Notes under the pieces: generated by a model
What the model was told of the DNA's origin: nothing
Database searches by the model: none
Seen by the model: the letters and a program-made list of their open reading frames with translations, nothing else
Source: PoT sp049331405
Lineage (GTDB): Bacteria; Planctomycetota; Planctomycetia; Isosphaerales; Isosphaeraceae
Reading direction: 5' to 3'
NCBI RefSeq assembly: GCF_049331405.1
Contig: NZ_CP186274.1
Coordinates: 9,548,001-9,612,000 of the forward strand
DNA: 64,000 nt
Made by a program: the position numbers and the translations under genes
Shown here: piece after piece, positions 1 through 8,211 of the stretch
Numbering within the stretch: position 1 is the first letter of the stretch
How the letters are laid out: every line of letters starts with the position of its first letter

Positions 1-1
1 G

Positions 2-175
2 CCGGGCATCGTCCTCGCGATCGAGCCGATGGTCGCCCTTGGTACGAAGGATGTGCGGACCTTGGAAGACGGCTGGACGGTCGAGACCAAGGATCGGGCC
101 GCGAGTGCTCACTTTGAACACACGGTGGCGATGACGCCGGATGGACCTCGAGTGCTGACGAATCTGGAGGACTGA
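2..175 (+). CDS. map: Type I methionine aminopeptidase, C-terminal end (partial)
   Basis: This is the last 57 codons of a gene that begins before the window. The product would remove the initiator methionine from nascent proteins in the cytoplasm. The fragment reads IEPMVALGTKDV and then ASAHFEHTVAMT. The glutamates in IEPM and FEHT correspond to the two C-terminal metal-ligand glutamates of type I methionine aminopeptidases. The stop is TGA at 173-175. Its position just before rpmJ matches the common secY-adk-map order at the start of the alpha ribosomal operon. The family call rests on these two motifs plus context; the rest of the gene cannot be judged. Confidence 0.88.
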   Translation, partial: PGIVLAIEPMVALGTKDVRTLEDGWTVETKDRAASAHFEHTVAMTPDGPRVLTNLED

Positions 176-288
176 GTTTCTGACGACATTCTCCAGAATC
201 CGAGACATCCTGGACCTGTCCGGTCCGGATCGATCGGCGAAGCGTAAGCGGTCTTTCCGAAAAGTCAAATAACCTTGACGATGGCGCC

Positions 289-317
289 TTGCATCGTCTT
301 AAGGTGCTGTGTACTAT
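289..317 (+). promoter_or_regulatory. Candidate sigma-70-type promoter upstream of rpmJ
   Basis: A TTGCAT hexamer at 289-294 is followed by a 17-nt spacer and TACTAT at 312-317, both close to the housekeeping consensus. It lies about 110 nt upstream of rpmJ, in a 250-nt gap after map. It could give the alpha operon its own start separate from the upstream genes. This is a pattern match only. Confidence 0.4.
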
Positions 318-425
318 GGCTCAATTCGGCCCAAGACTGGTGGGTAGGTACGCCGGGGCAACCCGAAGGCTTGGGCCGCCTCGGGCTTTCGGCCTCGCGA
401 AGCAGAGTTAAAGGTCAGGAGTCCG

Positions 426-539
426 ATGAAGATTCGATCGAGCGTCAAGCGGATTTGCGAACACTGCAAGATCGTGCGTCGGCGGGGTAAGGTCTACGTG
501 ATCTGCGAGAACCCGCGTCACAAGCAGCGGCAAGGCTAA
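426..539 (+). CDS. rpmJ: 50S ribosomal protein L36 (bL36)
   Basis: A 37-residue basic protein of the large ribosomal subunit, normal length for bL36. It starts MKIRSSVKRICEHCKIVRRR. Cys11, Cys14, Cys27 and His32 form the zinc-ribbon set of the zinc-binding (C+) form. AGGAG lies just upstream of the ATG at 426. It follows map with a 250-nt gap and precedes rpsM by 91 nt. The gene infA, often found between map and rpmJ, is not present here. The gene is short but the identification is unambiguous. Confidence 0.96.
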   Translation: MKIRSSVKRICEHCKIVRRRGKVYVICENPRHKQRQG

Positions 540-630
540 TCCTGGCTTTGCCGGTCCCCGATTCGTCGTCAATCCTCGGCAGTCTGAGAATGACCCAAAG
601 CCACGCCATTGCCTCACGGAGATAGGACGG

Positions 631-1014
631 ATGCCTCGTATTCTCGGTGTCGACATCCCGAACGACAAGCGCACGGTCATCTCCTTGCGCTACATTTACG
701 GGATCGGCCCGTTCCTCGCCGAGCAATTGTGCGAACGGACCGGGATCAGCCCTGACAAGCGTGCCCGAGACCTCAGCGAGGACGAGTTGGCCAAGCTCGC
801 CTCGTTGCTCGACAACGAATACGTCGTGGAAGGTCAGCTCCGCCGACAGGTTCAGCAGAGCATCGCCCGCCTTCGCGACATTGGCTGCTACCGTGGCCTC
901 CGGCACCGCAAGGGGTTGCCGGTCCATGGTCAGAGGACGCGAACCAACGCCCGTACCCGCAAGGGGCCGCGTAAGACGGTCGCCGGCAAGAAGGGCGTGA
1001 AGGAAATGCGATAA
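631..1014 (+). CDS. rpsM: 30S ribosomal protein S13 (uS13)
   Basis: A 127-residue ribosomal protein of the small-subunit head that contacts tRNA and the inter-subunit bridge. It begins MPRILGVDIPNDKRTVISLR. It has the helix-hairpin-helix stretch YIYGIGPFLAEQLCERTGI and the typical basic tail with HGQRTRTNARTRKGP. Length and motifs are those of standard uS13. A good Shine-Dalgarno (GGAGATAGGA) precedes the ATG. It belongs to the alpha operon. The 236-nt gap before rpsK is unusually wide for this operon and holds a hairpin. Confidence 0.97.
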   Translation: MPRILGVDIPNDKRTVISLRYIYGIGPFLAEQLCERTGISPDKRARDLSEDELAKLASLLDNEYVVEGQLRRQVQQSIARLRDIGCYRGLRHRKGLPVHGQRTRTNARTRKGPRKTVAGKKGVKEMR

Positions 1015-1038
1015 GGCTCGCCCTCGGCGGGATCTTGC

Positions 1039-1061
1039 GGCCCATGCATCTCGCATGGGCC
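1039..1061 (+). other. Hairpin after rpsM
   Basis: Perfect 9-bp inverted repeat GGCCCATGC (1039-1047) and GCATGGGCC (1053-1061) with a 5-nt loop, 25 nt after the rpsM stop. No U-tract follows, so it looks like an mRNA-processing, stability or attenuation element rather than an intrinsic terminator. Confidence 0.5.
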
Positions 1062-1250
1062 GTCGGTATTCCGCGAGGCGGTCGGCGACGGCTGGTGCTT
1101 TTGGCTCGGCCTGACTGGATCGCTTCCCTGGGTGGACCTTCGCTCGGATTCGGAAGTTGGGGCCATCCTCAATTTTTCTGGGGATGAGTCCTTTGCGATA
1201 TTTGTTGTTTACATTTTTTCCCGACGGACCGACCAGGGAGCAACGGACCC

Positions 1251-1631
1251 GTGGCCAAGGCCAAGAAGCGTAAGACACGACGCAACGTCAGCCGGGCGGT
1301 CGTGCACATCAAAGCAACTTTCAACAACACGACCGTCACGATCACCGATCCCAACGGCGACGCGTTGTGCTGGGCTTCGTCCGGTACCGTCGGCTTCAAG
1401 GGGAGCCGTAAGAGCACCCCGTTCGCCGCGCAGCGTGCTGCCGAGACGGCCGCCGCGACGGCCACGAAGTACGGCGTCAAAGAAGTCGAAGTCAAAGTCA
1501 AGGGCCCGGGCTCTGGACGTGAAAGTGCCATCACGGCCCTTCAGGCGTCCGGCCTCTCGATCAAGGCCATCGAAGACGTCACCCCGCTGCCGCACAACGG
1601 CTGCCGCCCTCCCAAGAAGCGACGCGTCTGA
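1251..1631 (+). CDS. rpsK: 30S ribosomal protein S11 (uS11)
   Basis: A 126-residue small-subunit platform protein. It starts with GTG at 1251 (MAKAKKRKTRRNVSRAVVHI). Diagnostic segments are KATFNNTTVTITDPNGDALC, FKGSRKSTPFAAQRAAE and the C-terminal TPLPHNGCRPPKKRRV. The size is normal for uS11. It sits between rpsM and rpsD in the usual alpha-operon order. The upstream gap of 236 nt and the downstream gap of 294 nt are both unusually wide. Confidence 0.97.
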   Translation: MAKAKKRKTRRNVSRAVVHIKATFNNTTVTITDPNGDALCWASSGTVGFKGSRKSTPFAAQRAAETAAATATKYGVKEVEVKVKGPGSGRESAITALQASGLSIKAIEDVTPLPHNGCRPPKKRRV

Positions 1632-1635
1632 GCCA

Positions 1636-1655
1636 GCATCCCCGAGATGGGATGC
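1636..1655 (+). other. Hairpin after rpsK
   Basis: Inverted repeat GCATCCC (1636-1642) and GGGATGC (1649-1655) with a 6-nt loop, starting 5 nt after the rpsK stop. No U-tract follows. It is similar in placement to the hairpins after rpsM, rpsD and rplQ. Confidence 0.45.
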
Positions 1656-1925
1656 CTCGAAGACCCTCGCCTCCACGGGTCTTCGGCTCAGATCCTCTCT
1701 CCTTGCTCTGGTTTCGCACGAACGCGTCGCTCGCTGTGGATTCTCGCCGGCTCCACGGGTGAACCGGAATTCGGGTTGCCGAAGCCTGTGGCCCTCCCCG
1801 GCGTGTACTGATCGCCTTATTGCCGAAGGAACCCCATCGACCTCTCGGGATGATCCCGCGAGGGGATCGGAATACTCGGCCCAACTCAACCCGACGTACC
1901 GAAGAAGAAGGATTGCTGGAATACC

Positions 1926-2555
1926 ATGGGACGCCACATCGGGCCGGTCTGCCGGCTCTGCCGCCGTGAAGGTATGAAGTTGTTCCTGAAGGGGACCCGT
2001 TGCGACACCCCGAAGTGCGCCATCGACCGCCGCGAAGGCGTTCCGGGCATGCACCAGTTCCGTCGCGGCAAGGCCAGCGAATATTCGGTCCGCCTTCGTG
2101 AGAAGCAGAAGGTCAAGCGTTACTACGGGATCTTCGAGCGTCAGTTCCGCAAGTACTTCGAGCTTGCTGGCCGCCGCCCGGGCAACACCGGCGATGCGTT
2201 GATGGCCCTGCTCGAACGCCGCCTCGACAACGTCGTCACCCGCCTCGGCTTCGCGACCAGCCGACCGCAGGCCCGCCAGATGATCACGCACGGGCACATC
2301 ACGGTGAACGGGCGCAAGCTCGACATCCCGAGCTACCTCGTCCGCCCCGGCGACCAGATCCAGGTGAAGGACCGCGAGCACTCCCGGAAGCTCGCCGAGA
2401 CCAGCCTGGCCACCGACGGGATGCCGGCCGTCCCCGAATGGCTCGACCGCAGCAGCACCCAGCCGCCCGAAGGACGCGTCTCGCGCTTGCCCGGCACCCA
2501 GGACATCTCGTTGCCGGTCACCCCGCAGTTGATCGTCGAATTGTTGAGCCGCTGA
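1926..2555 (+). CDS. rpsD: 30S ribosomal protein S4 (uS4)
   Basis: A 209-residue primary 16S rRNA-binding protein and, in E. coli, the translational autoregulator of the alpha operon. The N-terminus MGRHIGPVCRLCRREG plus Cys26 and Cys31 gives the zinc-binding (C+) form. The S4 RNA-binding domain is evident in LDNVVTRLGFATSRPQARQ and HGHITVNGRKLDIPSY. AGAAGAAGGA lies upstream of the ATG. The order rpsK-rpsD-rpoA is standard. Whether S4 represses this operon here is not visible from the sequence, but the wide structured spacers would give room for it. Confidence 0.97.
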   Translation: MGRHIGPVCRLCRREGMKLFLKGTRCDTPKCAIDRREGVPGMHQFRRGKASEYSVRLREKQKVKRYYGIFERQFRKYFELAGRRPGNTGDALMALLERRLDNVVTRLGFATSRPQARQMITHGHITVNGRKLDIPSYLVRPGDQIQVKDREHSRKLAETSLATDGMPAVPEWLDRSSTQPPEGRVSRLPGTQDISLPVTPQLIVELLSR

Positions 2556-2585
2556 GGTCGAATGGAAGCGGCGATCCGCCTCCCC

Positions 2586-2603
2586 GTCCCCGCTTCCGGG
2601 GAC
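2586..2603 (+). other. Hairpin after rpsD
   Basis: GTCCCC (2586-2591) and GGGGAC (2598-2603) with a 6-nt loop, 30 nt after rpsD and about 75 nt before rpoA. It is short and GC-rich with no U-tract. Confidence 0.35.
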
Positions 2604-2678
2604 GCGGGCGGTCACCGGGCCGGTTCGATTTGGACCGATCGCCGAAAGCTGGTCGCTTAGCTTTTTTTGGAGAGTGCG

Positions 2679-3680
2679 ATGCGCATCCGTTGGCGTGGCC
2701 TCGAACTTCCGAGCCGGGTCGTCTGCAACCGAGAGAAACTGACCGACACGTACGGCGAATTCCACGTCGAGCCCTTCGAACGCGGATTCGGCCACACCGT
2801 CGGCAACAGCTTGCGGCGCATCCTCCTGTCGAGCTTGGAGGGGAGCGCGGTCACCAAGATCAAGATCCAGGGGGTCCAACACGAGTTCTCGTCGATCCCC
2901 GGCATGGTTGAGGACATCACCGACCTCGTCCTTAACCTCAAAGGCTTGGTCGTCAAGAACCACTCGGAGCAGAGCCGGACGATCCGCATCGAGCGCGATC
3001 GTCGGGGGGTCGTCACCGCCGCCGACATCCTCCATGACGAGTCGATCGAGATCATCAATCCCGACCACATCCTCTGCACGCTGACGGACGATGTCCCGTT
3101 CGTGCTGGAGATGACGGTCGAGAACGGCCGGGGTTACCGCCCCGCCGCCGAAGGCCACACCGACGACCTCGAGGTCGGCGCCATCCCCATCGACGCCATC
3201 TACAGCCCGGTCATCCGGGTTGAGTACAAGGTCGAGAACACGCGCGTCGGCCAGCGGACCAACTACGACAAGCTCGTCCTCCGGATCTGGACCACCGGCA
3301 CGCTCGGCCCCGAGATGTCCCTGGTCGAGGCCGCGAAGATCCTCCGCAAGCACCTGAACCCGTTCGTCCAGTATTACGAGCCGGGTCCGGGTCTCTCCAC
3401 CGAAGGCGGCGGTCAGGACGGCAACCGCCAGGAGCCCGTCGACGCCGAGCTCGAACGCAAGCTCGACATGAGCCTGGCCGAGCTCGAGCTGTCGGTCCGA
3501 GCCACCAACTGTCTCGAGAGCGAAGGGATCACCACCGTTCGCCACCTGGTGAGCCGGTCCGAGGACCAGCTCCTCACCGTCCGCAACTTCGGCGAGACGA
3601 CCCTGAAAGAGGTCCGGGCCAAGCTCCACGAGATCGGCCTCGACCTCGGCATGGAAATCCCCAACCGGCCGGGGGTCTGA
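2679..3680 (+). CDS. rpoA: DNA-directed RNA polymerase subunit alpha
   Basis: A 333-residue alpha subunit that dimerises to nucleate RNA polymerase assembly. The N-terminal domain shows EPFERGFGHTVGNSLRRILL. The C-terminal domain that contacts promoter UP elements and regulators is at about residues 265-330 (LSVRATNCLESEGITTVRHL, then VRNFGETTLKEVRAKL). The ATG at 2679 is preferred because GGAGAG ends a few bases upstream. A TTG four codons earlier is in frame but has no ribosome-binding site. The gene sits in its normal place between rpsD and rplQ. Confidence 0.97.
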   Translation: MRIRWRGLELPSRVVCNREKLTDTYGEFHVEPFERGFGHTVGNSLRRILLSSLEGSAVTKIKIQGVQHEFSSIPGMVEDITDLVLNLKGLVVKNHSEQSRTIRIERDRRGVVTAADILHDESIEIINPDHILCTLTDDVPFVLEMTVENGRGYRPAAEGHTDDLEVGAIPIDAIYSPVIRVEYKVENTRVGQRTNYDKLVLRIWTTGTLGPEMSLVEAAKILRKHLNPFVQYYEPGPGLSTEGGGQDGNRQEPVDAELERKLDMSLAELELSVRATNCLESEGITTVRHLVSRSEDQLLTVRNFGETTLKEVRAKLHEIGLDLGMEIPNRPGV

Positions 3681-3834
3681 CCCCGACCTGGAATTCGCTC
3701 GTGGCCCGGCGGCGGAAGACCCGTTCGCCCGAGGCCCGGCAACATGGCATGGGTGCCTCTCGGTGCTCAAGAAACTACATCACCGGCGGGTCTCGACGCG
3801 AACCGCCGGCTTCCACTAGCGACCCCAAAAGACC

Positions 3835-4248
3835 ATGCGACACCTTAAAGCCGGCCGCAAGTTCAAGCGTTCGCCATCTCACCGCCGGATGATGCTGCGT
3901 AACCTGGCCACCTCGCTGCTCGAGCACGGCCGCATCGAGACGACCCTGGCCAAGGCCAAGGAAGTCCAGCCGTACACCGAGAAGCTGATCACCCTGGCCA
4001 AGGATGGTTGGAACCTGAACAACTTCCGTCGCGTCCTCGCGGTCGTGACCAAGAAGGACGTGGCCTTCTCCCTCTTCAAGGAGATCGGCCCGCGCTTCAA
4101 GACCCGCCCGGGTGGCTACACCCGCATCTACAAGCTCGCCAAGGTCCGCCAGGGCGACGCCGCTCCGATGGCCATCATCAGCCTCCTCGGCGAGGAAGAG
4201 CAGATCAAGGCTCCGACCCGCCCGGCCGTCGTCACCAGCGGCTCCTGA
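3835..4248 (+). CDS. rplQ: 50S ribosomal protein L17 (bL17)
   Basis: A 137-residue large-subunit protein. It begins MRHLKAGRKFKRSPSHRRMM and continues NLATSLLEHGRIETTLAKAK, both diagnostic of bL17. The GGYTRIYKLAKVRQGDAAPM region is also conserved. No clear Shine-Dalgarno precedes the ATG (CCCCAAAAGACC), so it may rely on coupling to rpoA or on SD-independent initiation. It is the last gene of the alpha operon, and a strong hairpin follows. Confidence 0.96.
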   Translation: MRHLKAGRKFKRSPSHRRMMLRNLATSLLEHGRIETTLAKAKEVQPYTEKLITLAKDGWNLNNFRRVLAVVTKKDVAFSLFKEIGPRFKTRPGGYTRIYKLAKVRQGDAAPMAIISLLGEEEQIKAPTRPAVVTSGS

Positions 4249-4267
4249 GGTCGAAGCGACGAACATC

Positions 4268-4303
4268 GAGGGTGTCCCCGGGATCCGTCCCGTGGACACC
4301 CTC
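4268..4303 (+). terminator. Hairpin after rplQ, probable end or attenuation point of the alpha operon
   Basis: Ten-base arms GAGGGTGTCC (4268-4277) and GGACACCCTC (4294-4303) enclose an inner CGGGA/TCCCG stem. It begins 20 nt after the rplQ stop. The U-tract is poor (TCATGTGTTTC), so it may act as a weak terminator or an mRNA 3'-end stabiliser. The next gene (HIT family) starts 70 nt further on. Confidence 0.55.
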
Positions 4304-4372
4304 TCATGTGTTTCAGGCGGGTTGTCATCCATCGGTCCGGGCCTCGTCGAGGATAGAAGGGAGCGCGGAACC

Positions 4373-4822
4373 TTGTCAGGCAACGCTCACGAGCCTTCCT
4401 GCCTCTTCTGCAAGATCGTCCGGGGCGACATCCCCTCGTCCAAGGTCCTCGAGACCGAGGACGCGATCGCCTTCCTCGACATCCATCCTGTCAACAAGGG
4501 GCACGTGCTCGTCGTCCCCAAGCATCACCACCCCCACCTCGTCGAGCTCCCCGAGGCGCTCGCCGCCCATGTCGGCTCGATCCTGCCTCGTCTGTGCCGG
4601 GCCGTTCAGGCCGCCACCGGCGCCGATGGCTTCAACGTGATCATCAACAACGGGACCGCCGCCGGTCAGACCGTCGACCACGGTCACTGGCACATCATCC
4701 CCAGGTTCCACGACGACCCCGTCGAGTGGCCCTGGCCCCATAGCGAGTACGTCGGTGACGAGCTCGGCCAGATGCGCTTCCGCATCGAGCGAGAGTTGCG
4801 CCCGAACCCGAACGACGACTGA
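4373..4822 (+). CDS. HIT family hydrolase (Hint/HinT-like)
   Basis: A 149-residue histidine-triad nucleotide-binding protein. This family hydrolyses nucleoside phosphoramidates or dinucleoside polyphosphates in the cytoplasm. CLFCKIVRGDIPSSKVLE is the family N-terminus and QTVDHGHWHIIPR holds the HxHxH triad with the nucleophilic histidine. The paired cysteines CLFC suggest a structural zinc site. The chosen start is TTG at 4373 with GGGAG 9 nt upstream. The longer open frame upstream runs back into rplQ sequence and has no family similarity. The physiological substrate cannot be told from sequence. Confidence 0.85.
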   Translation: MSGNAHEPSCLFCKIVRGDIPSSKVLETEDAIAFLDIHPVNKGHVLVVPKHHHPHLVELPEALAAHVGSILPRLCRAVQAATGADGFNVIINNGTAAGQTVDHGHWHIIPRFHDDPVEWPWPHSEYVGDELGQMRFRIERELRPNPNDD

Positions 4823-5161
4823 TCACGTCTTTTCACACCTCGCCACGTCAACCCGGCCTCATTCGCCAGGCCTTGGGCTCCTGCGCCCATCGATCGAGCC
4901 TGAAGCGTTGCTGATCTCGCCGTTGTAGGCCTGCTCCCAGGGCCAGGGTTATCGCACGCCCGTTGCTCGTGCGGGTTCTCGACCGCCGATCGTTCAGCCT
5001 GGCTTTCGGACATATCCTCATCCTGCGTTCACGAAACCGCACGGCCTTCCGGCAGTCACCGAGCCGTCGTGAAGGGACGGATCACTCCTCTCGAATTCTG
5101 GAGGGTTGAACTGGCCGCGGCGCGCTGATATTACTTTTCTAAGAATCGTAATACCAGTCGA
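4823..5161. other. Intergenic stretch, no gene seen
   Basis: About 340 nt between the HIT gene and a DUF1559 gene. The last 40 nt are AT-richer and contain an imperfect inverted pair TATTAC/GTAATA just before the next start. No convincing ORF or RNA gene. Confidence 0.5.
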
Positions 5162-6211
5162 ATGCGACCTTCTTCGGGGCTCCCCCTCATGACCCGCCGC
5201 GCCTTCACGCTGATTGAGTTGCTGGTGGTGATCGCGATCATCGCCGTCTTAATTGCCCTCTTGCTGCCGGCGGTGCAGGCGGCACGCGAGGCGGCCAGGA
5301 GGGCCCAATGCACGAACAACCTGAAGCAGCTCGGGATCGCCTTCCACAACTATCACGACGCGATGGGGCGGCTGCCGTATGGGGCGATCGTCGCGATGCC
5401 GGGGAATTACTGGTATCCGACCGGGGCGGGGGGCGAGCACTATCGGTACTCGGCGCTGGCGATGCTCGCGCCGTTCCTGGAGCAGACCCCCATCTACGGG
5501 GCGACGAACTTCAGCTATCCCATCTACATGCCCGACAGCAGCATCTCGCCGCCGAATTCGACGATCTACGCGATGCGGGTCAACCTGTTCCTCTGCCCGA
5601 GCGACACGGGGCGGATCGTCCAGCCGGGGTTCGCGCCGGCCAACTACATGGCGAGCGCGGGCAACGGGATGCCGGGAGGCTCGGGCCTGTATAGCAACCC
5701 GAACGGGTGCTTCTACTACAACTCGGGGGTGAGCTTCGCCATGATCACCGACGGGCTGAGCCAGACGTCGCTGATCTCCGAGAGCATCCTCGGCCCCGGC
5801 GGCTTCACGATCGCGGCGGGGTCGGGGGTGAACCCGGGGGAGATCATGGCCCAGCAGGCGGCCGTCGCCATCAACAGCCAGCCGCCGGCGAACCTGACCG
5901 AGGCCGAATGCCAGTCGGCGGGGGCAGGGGCCTCGGGGTATTACAACGGGCAGCGCGGCGGGAGCTGGGCCCAGGGGGACTTCCGCCACGCTCTTTACAC
6001 ACACTACATGCCGCCGAATTCCAGGACATATGACTGCCTCCGGGGCAGCGACTACGGCTGGAAGACCGCCCGGAGCTACCACAGCGGCGGCGTCAACGTC
6101 CTCTTCGGCGACGGCCGCGTCCAGTTCATCAAGGACTCGGTCGCCAACGCCCCATGGGCGGCCATGGCGACCCGCAATGGTGGCGAGGTCATCTCGTCGG
6201 ATTCGTACTGA
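5162..6211 (+). CDS. DUF1559 domain protein (pseudopilin-like, prepilin N-terminus)
   Basis: A 349-residue secreted or surface protein of the DUF1559 family expanded in Planctomycetes. The N-terminus has the prepilin-type cleavage and methylation motif RRAFTLIELLVVIAIIAVL followed by LPAVQAAREAARRAQCTNNL. The C-terminus has the family signature HSGGVNVLFGDGRVQFIKDS and ends VISSDSY. The class has a type IV pilin-like helix with a beta-rich domain and is presumed to use a type II secretion/pilus-like system; its role is unknown. The start is uncertain: ATG at 5162 or ATG at 5189 (MTRRAFTLIELL), neither with a strong ribosome-binding site. Two more copies lie at 26073 and 31542. Confidence 0.85.
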   Translation: MRPSSGLPLMTRRAFTLIELLVVIAIIAVLIALLLPAVQAAREAARRAQCTNNLKQLGIAFHNYHDAMGRLPYGAIVAMPGNYWYPTGAGGEHYRYSALAMLAPFLEQTPIYGATNFSYPIYMPDSSISPPNSTIYAMRVNLFLCPSDTGRIVQPGFAPANYMASAGNGMPGGSGLYSNPNGCFYYNSGVSFAMITDGLSQTSLISESILGPGGFTIAAGSGVNPGEIMAQQAAVAINSQPPANLTEAECQSAGAGASGYYNGQRGGSWAQGDFRHALYTHYMPPNSRTYDCLRGSDYGWKTARSYHSGGVNVLFGDGRVQFIKDSVANAPWAAMATRNGGEVISSDSY

Positions 6212-6476
6212 GCCATCCATCCGGCCCCGATACTTACAAAAAGGTATGTACTTGCCCGAGAGAAAGCCCAATCTATCATTCCGACCGTTCCACCCTGGAA
6301 CGTGAGCCGTCGAGCTGAATCGAGGGCCGACGAACCGGGGCGGCCCGCCTGTCGTCGCGGCTTGGGGAGCGATGCCGAGGGGGTCGCGTCCTGCTCCGTC
6401 GCCGAGGTTGTGCGGGGCCAACGCATAGGTGCGCGTTCACGAACGTCGGATCATTGATCGATCGGAGGCTTTCCAA

Positions 6477-7229
6477 ATGTCTGCGAAACTCTCGGGCAAG
6501 GTCGCGGTCGTCACGGGTGCGTCCAAAGGCATCGGCGCCTCGATCGCGAAGAACCTCGCCGCCGCCGGGGCGGCCGTCGTCGTCAATTACTCGTCGAGCA
6601 AGGAAGGGGCGGACAAGGTCGTCGCCGAGATCGAGAAGGCTGGCGGGAAGGCCGTCGCCGTCGGCGGGAACCTGTCGAAGGCGGCCGACATCGACGCCCT
6701 GTTCGCGAAGACGAAGGAGACGTATGGGCGGCTCGACATCCTGGTCAACAACGCCGGGATCTTCGAGTTCGCACCGCTCGAGGCGATCACGGAGGAGCAC
6801 TTCCACAAGCAGTTCAACCTGAACGTGCTTGGGTTGCTGCTCGCGTCTCAGAAGGCGGCGAGTCTCTTCGGGCCCGAGGGGGGGAGCATCATCAATATCA
6901 GCTCGGCCGCGGCCGTCTCGCCCCCCGCGACGGCCTCGGTCTACAGCGCCACCAAGGGGGCCGTCGACGCCATCACGAAGGCGCTCTCCAAGGAGCTCGG
7001 GCCGAAGAAGATCCGCGTCAATTCGCTGAACCCCGGTATGGTCGAGACCGAAGGGGTCCACACGGCGGGATTCCTCGAGACCGACTTCCACAAGCAGGTC
7101 GTCGCGCAGACCCCGCTCGGCCGGATCGGCCAGCCGGATGACATCGGGAAGGTCGCCGTCTTCCTCGCCTCCGACGACTCCGGGTGGATCAGCGGCGTGA
7201 CGCTCCTCGCCACCGGCGGCTGGGCCTGA
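6477..7229 (+). CDS. SDR family NAD(P)-dependent oxidoreductase
   Basis: A 250-residue classical short-chain dehydrogenase. The Rossmann motif TGASKGIG is at residues 13-20, the NNAG motif follows DILV, and the catalytic Tyr156-x3-Lys160 is in YSATKGAVDAI. The start at ATG 6477 is set by GGAGG at 6464-6468; an upstream in-frame ATG at 6429 lacks this. It resembles FabG/glucose dehydrogenase-like SDRs, but neighbours give no pathway, so substrate is unknown. It is a single gene followed by a strongly structured inverted repeat. Confidence 0.9.
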   Translation: MSAKLSGKVAVVTGASKGIGASIAKNLAAAGAAVVVNYSSSKEGADKVVAEIEKAGGKAVAVGGNLSKAADIDALFAKTKETYGRLDILVNNAGIFEFAPLEAITEEHFHKQFNLNVLGLLLASQKAASLFGPEGGSIINISSAAAVSPPATASVYSATKGAVDAITKALSKELGPKKIRVNSLNPGMVETEGVHTAGFLETDFHKQVVAQTPLGRIGQPDDIGKVAVFLASDDSGWISGVTLLATGGWA

Positions 7230-7262
7230 GCCTTCGAGATCATCCGCCGAGCATCCCCTCCA

Positions 7263-7336
7263 GGGAGGATGCCGACCCGAGCATGAGAGTCGCCCTTCGG
7301 CAGTGGGGCGACTCGAAGCGGGGCTGGCATCCTCCC
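7263..7336. repeat. Nested inverted repeat, about 74 nt, structured RNA or terminator candidate
   Basis: Outer arms GGGAGGATGCC (7263-7273) and GGCATCCTCCC (7326-7336) are perfectly complementary. Inside them is a second perfect stem, GAGTCGCCC (7287-7295) with GGGCGACTC (7306-7314). It lies 33 nt after the SDR stop. Only a short pyrimidine run follows, so a classical intrinsic terminator is unlikely. Confidence 0.6.
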
Positions 7337-7456
7337 TTCGTCTTGCACCCCGGTGTTCGCAGACGGCCTCCTCTCCCTTCATGTCGCCGGATCGCCCGTC
7401 AGCCTCCCCGGATGAGGCCTGTTAACAACTCTTGACGCGGGAATCGGGCCAAGTCC

Positions 7457-7484
7457 TTGACGGTACAACGACCTCGGGATAAAT
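7457..7484 (+). promoter_or_regulatory. Candidate promoter upstream of the lipoprotein gene at 7587
   Basis: TTGACG at 7457-7462 is followed after 16 nt by ATAAAT at 7479-7484 in an AT-rich patch about 100 nt upstream of the lipoprotein start. Pattern match only. Confidence 0.3.
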
Positions 7485-7586
7485 TCGAGCTCTTGATGAA
7501 ATTGAATCTCAGTCTCAAATAAGTTGGGCGGATTTCTGGGAGAGTTCCAGGAAGCGCGTCCCCCGGGAAAGAGGTCGAAAACAGCG

Positions 7587-8108
7587 ATGTCGGTTCGTCA
7601 AGACATCTCAACGCTCTGCCTGATCCTCGCGTGCTCGGCCCTCGCCGGCTGCGGCAATGACTGGCAGGTGGGCACGCATCCGGCCACGGGCCGCGTCACC
7701 ATCAACGGCGAACCGCCGGTCGGCGCCCTGGTGCAGTTGTTCCCGACGGCCGAAACGAAGACCGACGAGCGGAAATCACGCCCCTGGGGCCTCGTCGGCA
7801 ACGATGGCGGTTTCTCGCTCTCGACTTATGTGGCGGGGGATGGCGCCCCCGCGGGCGAGTACGCGTTCACGATCACCTGGCCGCCCGACGCCTCGAAGCC
7901 GTCGATGACCGACCGCCTCAAGTTCAAATACTCGAAGCCGGAAGGCTCGAAGTGGACGTTCACAATCAAGCCGGGGACGAACGCGCTCCCGCCGGTCGAG
8001 ATCGAGAACGCCGTCGTCGAGCTGGCCCCGAAGTCGAAATCGAACGCACCGATGGAAGGCGCGGCCATCCTCGGCGGCACGGCCAAGGGTACGAAGAAGG
8101 CGCATTGA
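7587..8108 (+). CDS. Lipoprotein, carboxypeptidase-regulatory-like type
   Basis: A 173-residue predicted lipoprotein. The signal peptide MSVRQDISTLCLILACSALA is followed by lipobox L19-A-G-C22. The mature part reads HPATGRVTINGEPPVGALVQ and GGFSLSTYVAGDGAPAGEYA, the beta-sandwich pattern common in small planctomycete lipoproteins that often accompany DUF1559 genes. The ATG at 7587 has AAAGAGG upstream; a longer frame from 7524 would hide the signal peptide. The C-terminus is Lys/Ala-rich. The function is unknown. It is followed 103 nt later by a PepSY membrane protein gene. Confidence 0.72.
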   Translation: MSVRQDISTLCLILACSALAGCGNDWQVGTHPATGRVTINGEPPVGALVQLFPTAETKTDERKSRPWGLVGNDGGFSLSTYVAGDGAPAGEYAFTITWPPDASKPSMTDRLKFKYSKPEGSKWTFTIKPGTNALPPVEIENAVVELAPKSKSNAPMEGAAILGGTAKGTKKAH

Positions 8109-8211
8109 GAGCTGAGACTCCAGCCAGCACCGGCCGGACGCCCGATCGCGAAGGCCCGGCCGTCCTCCTCCATCCAGGTATCATCCCCCCGCAGAAGGCT
8201 GTCTCGAGATC

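Noticed and set aside
176..425. Search for infA (IF1) between map and rpmJ
   Set aside because: No frame in this gap gives the IF1 OB-fold sequence.
1209..3770. 853-codon open frame antisense to rpsK-rpsD-rpoA
   Set aside because: It runs opposite three clearly conserved genes, has no domain and no ribosome-binding site. Long antisense frames are expected from high-GC codon usage.
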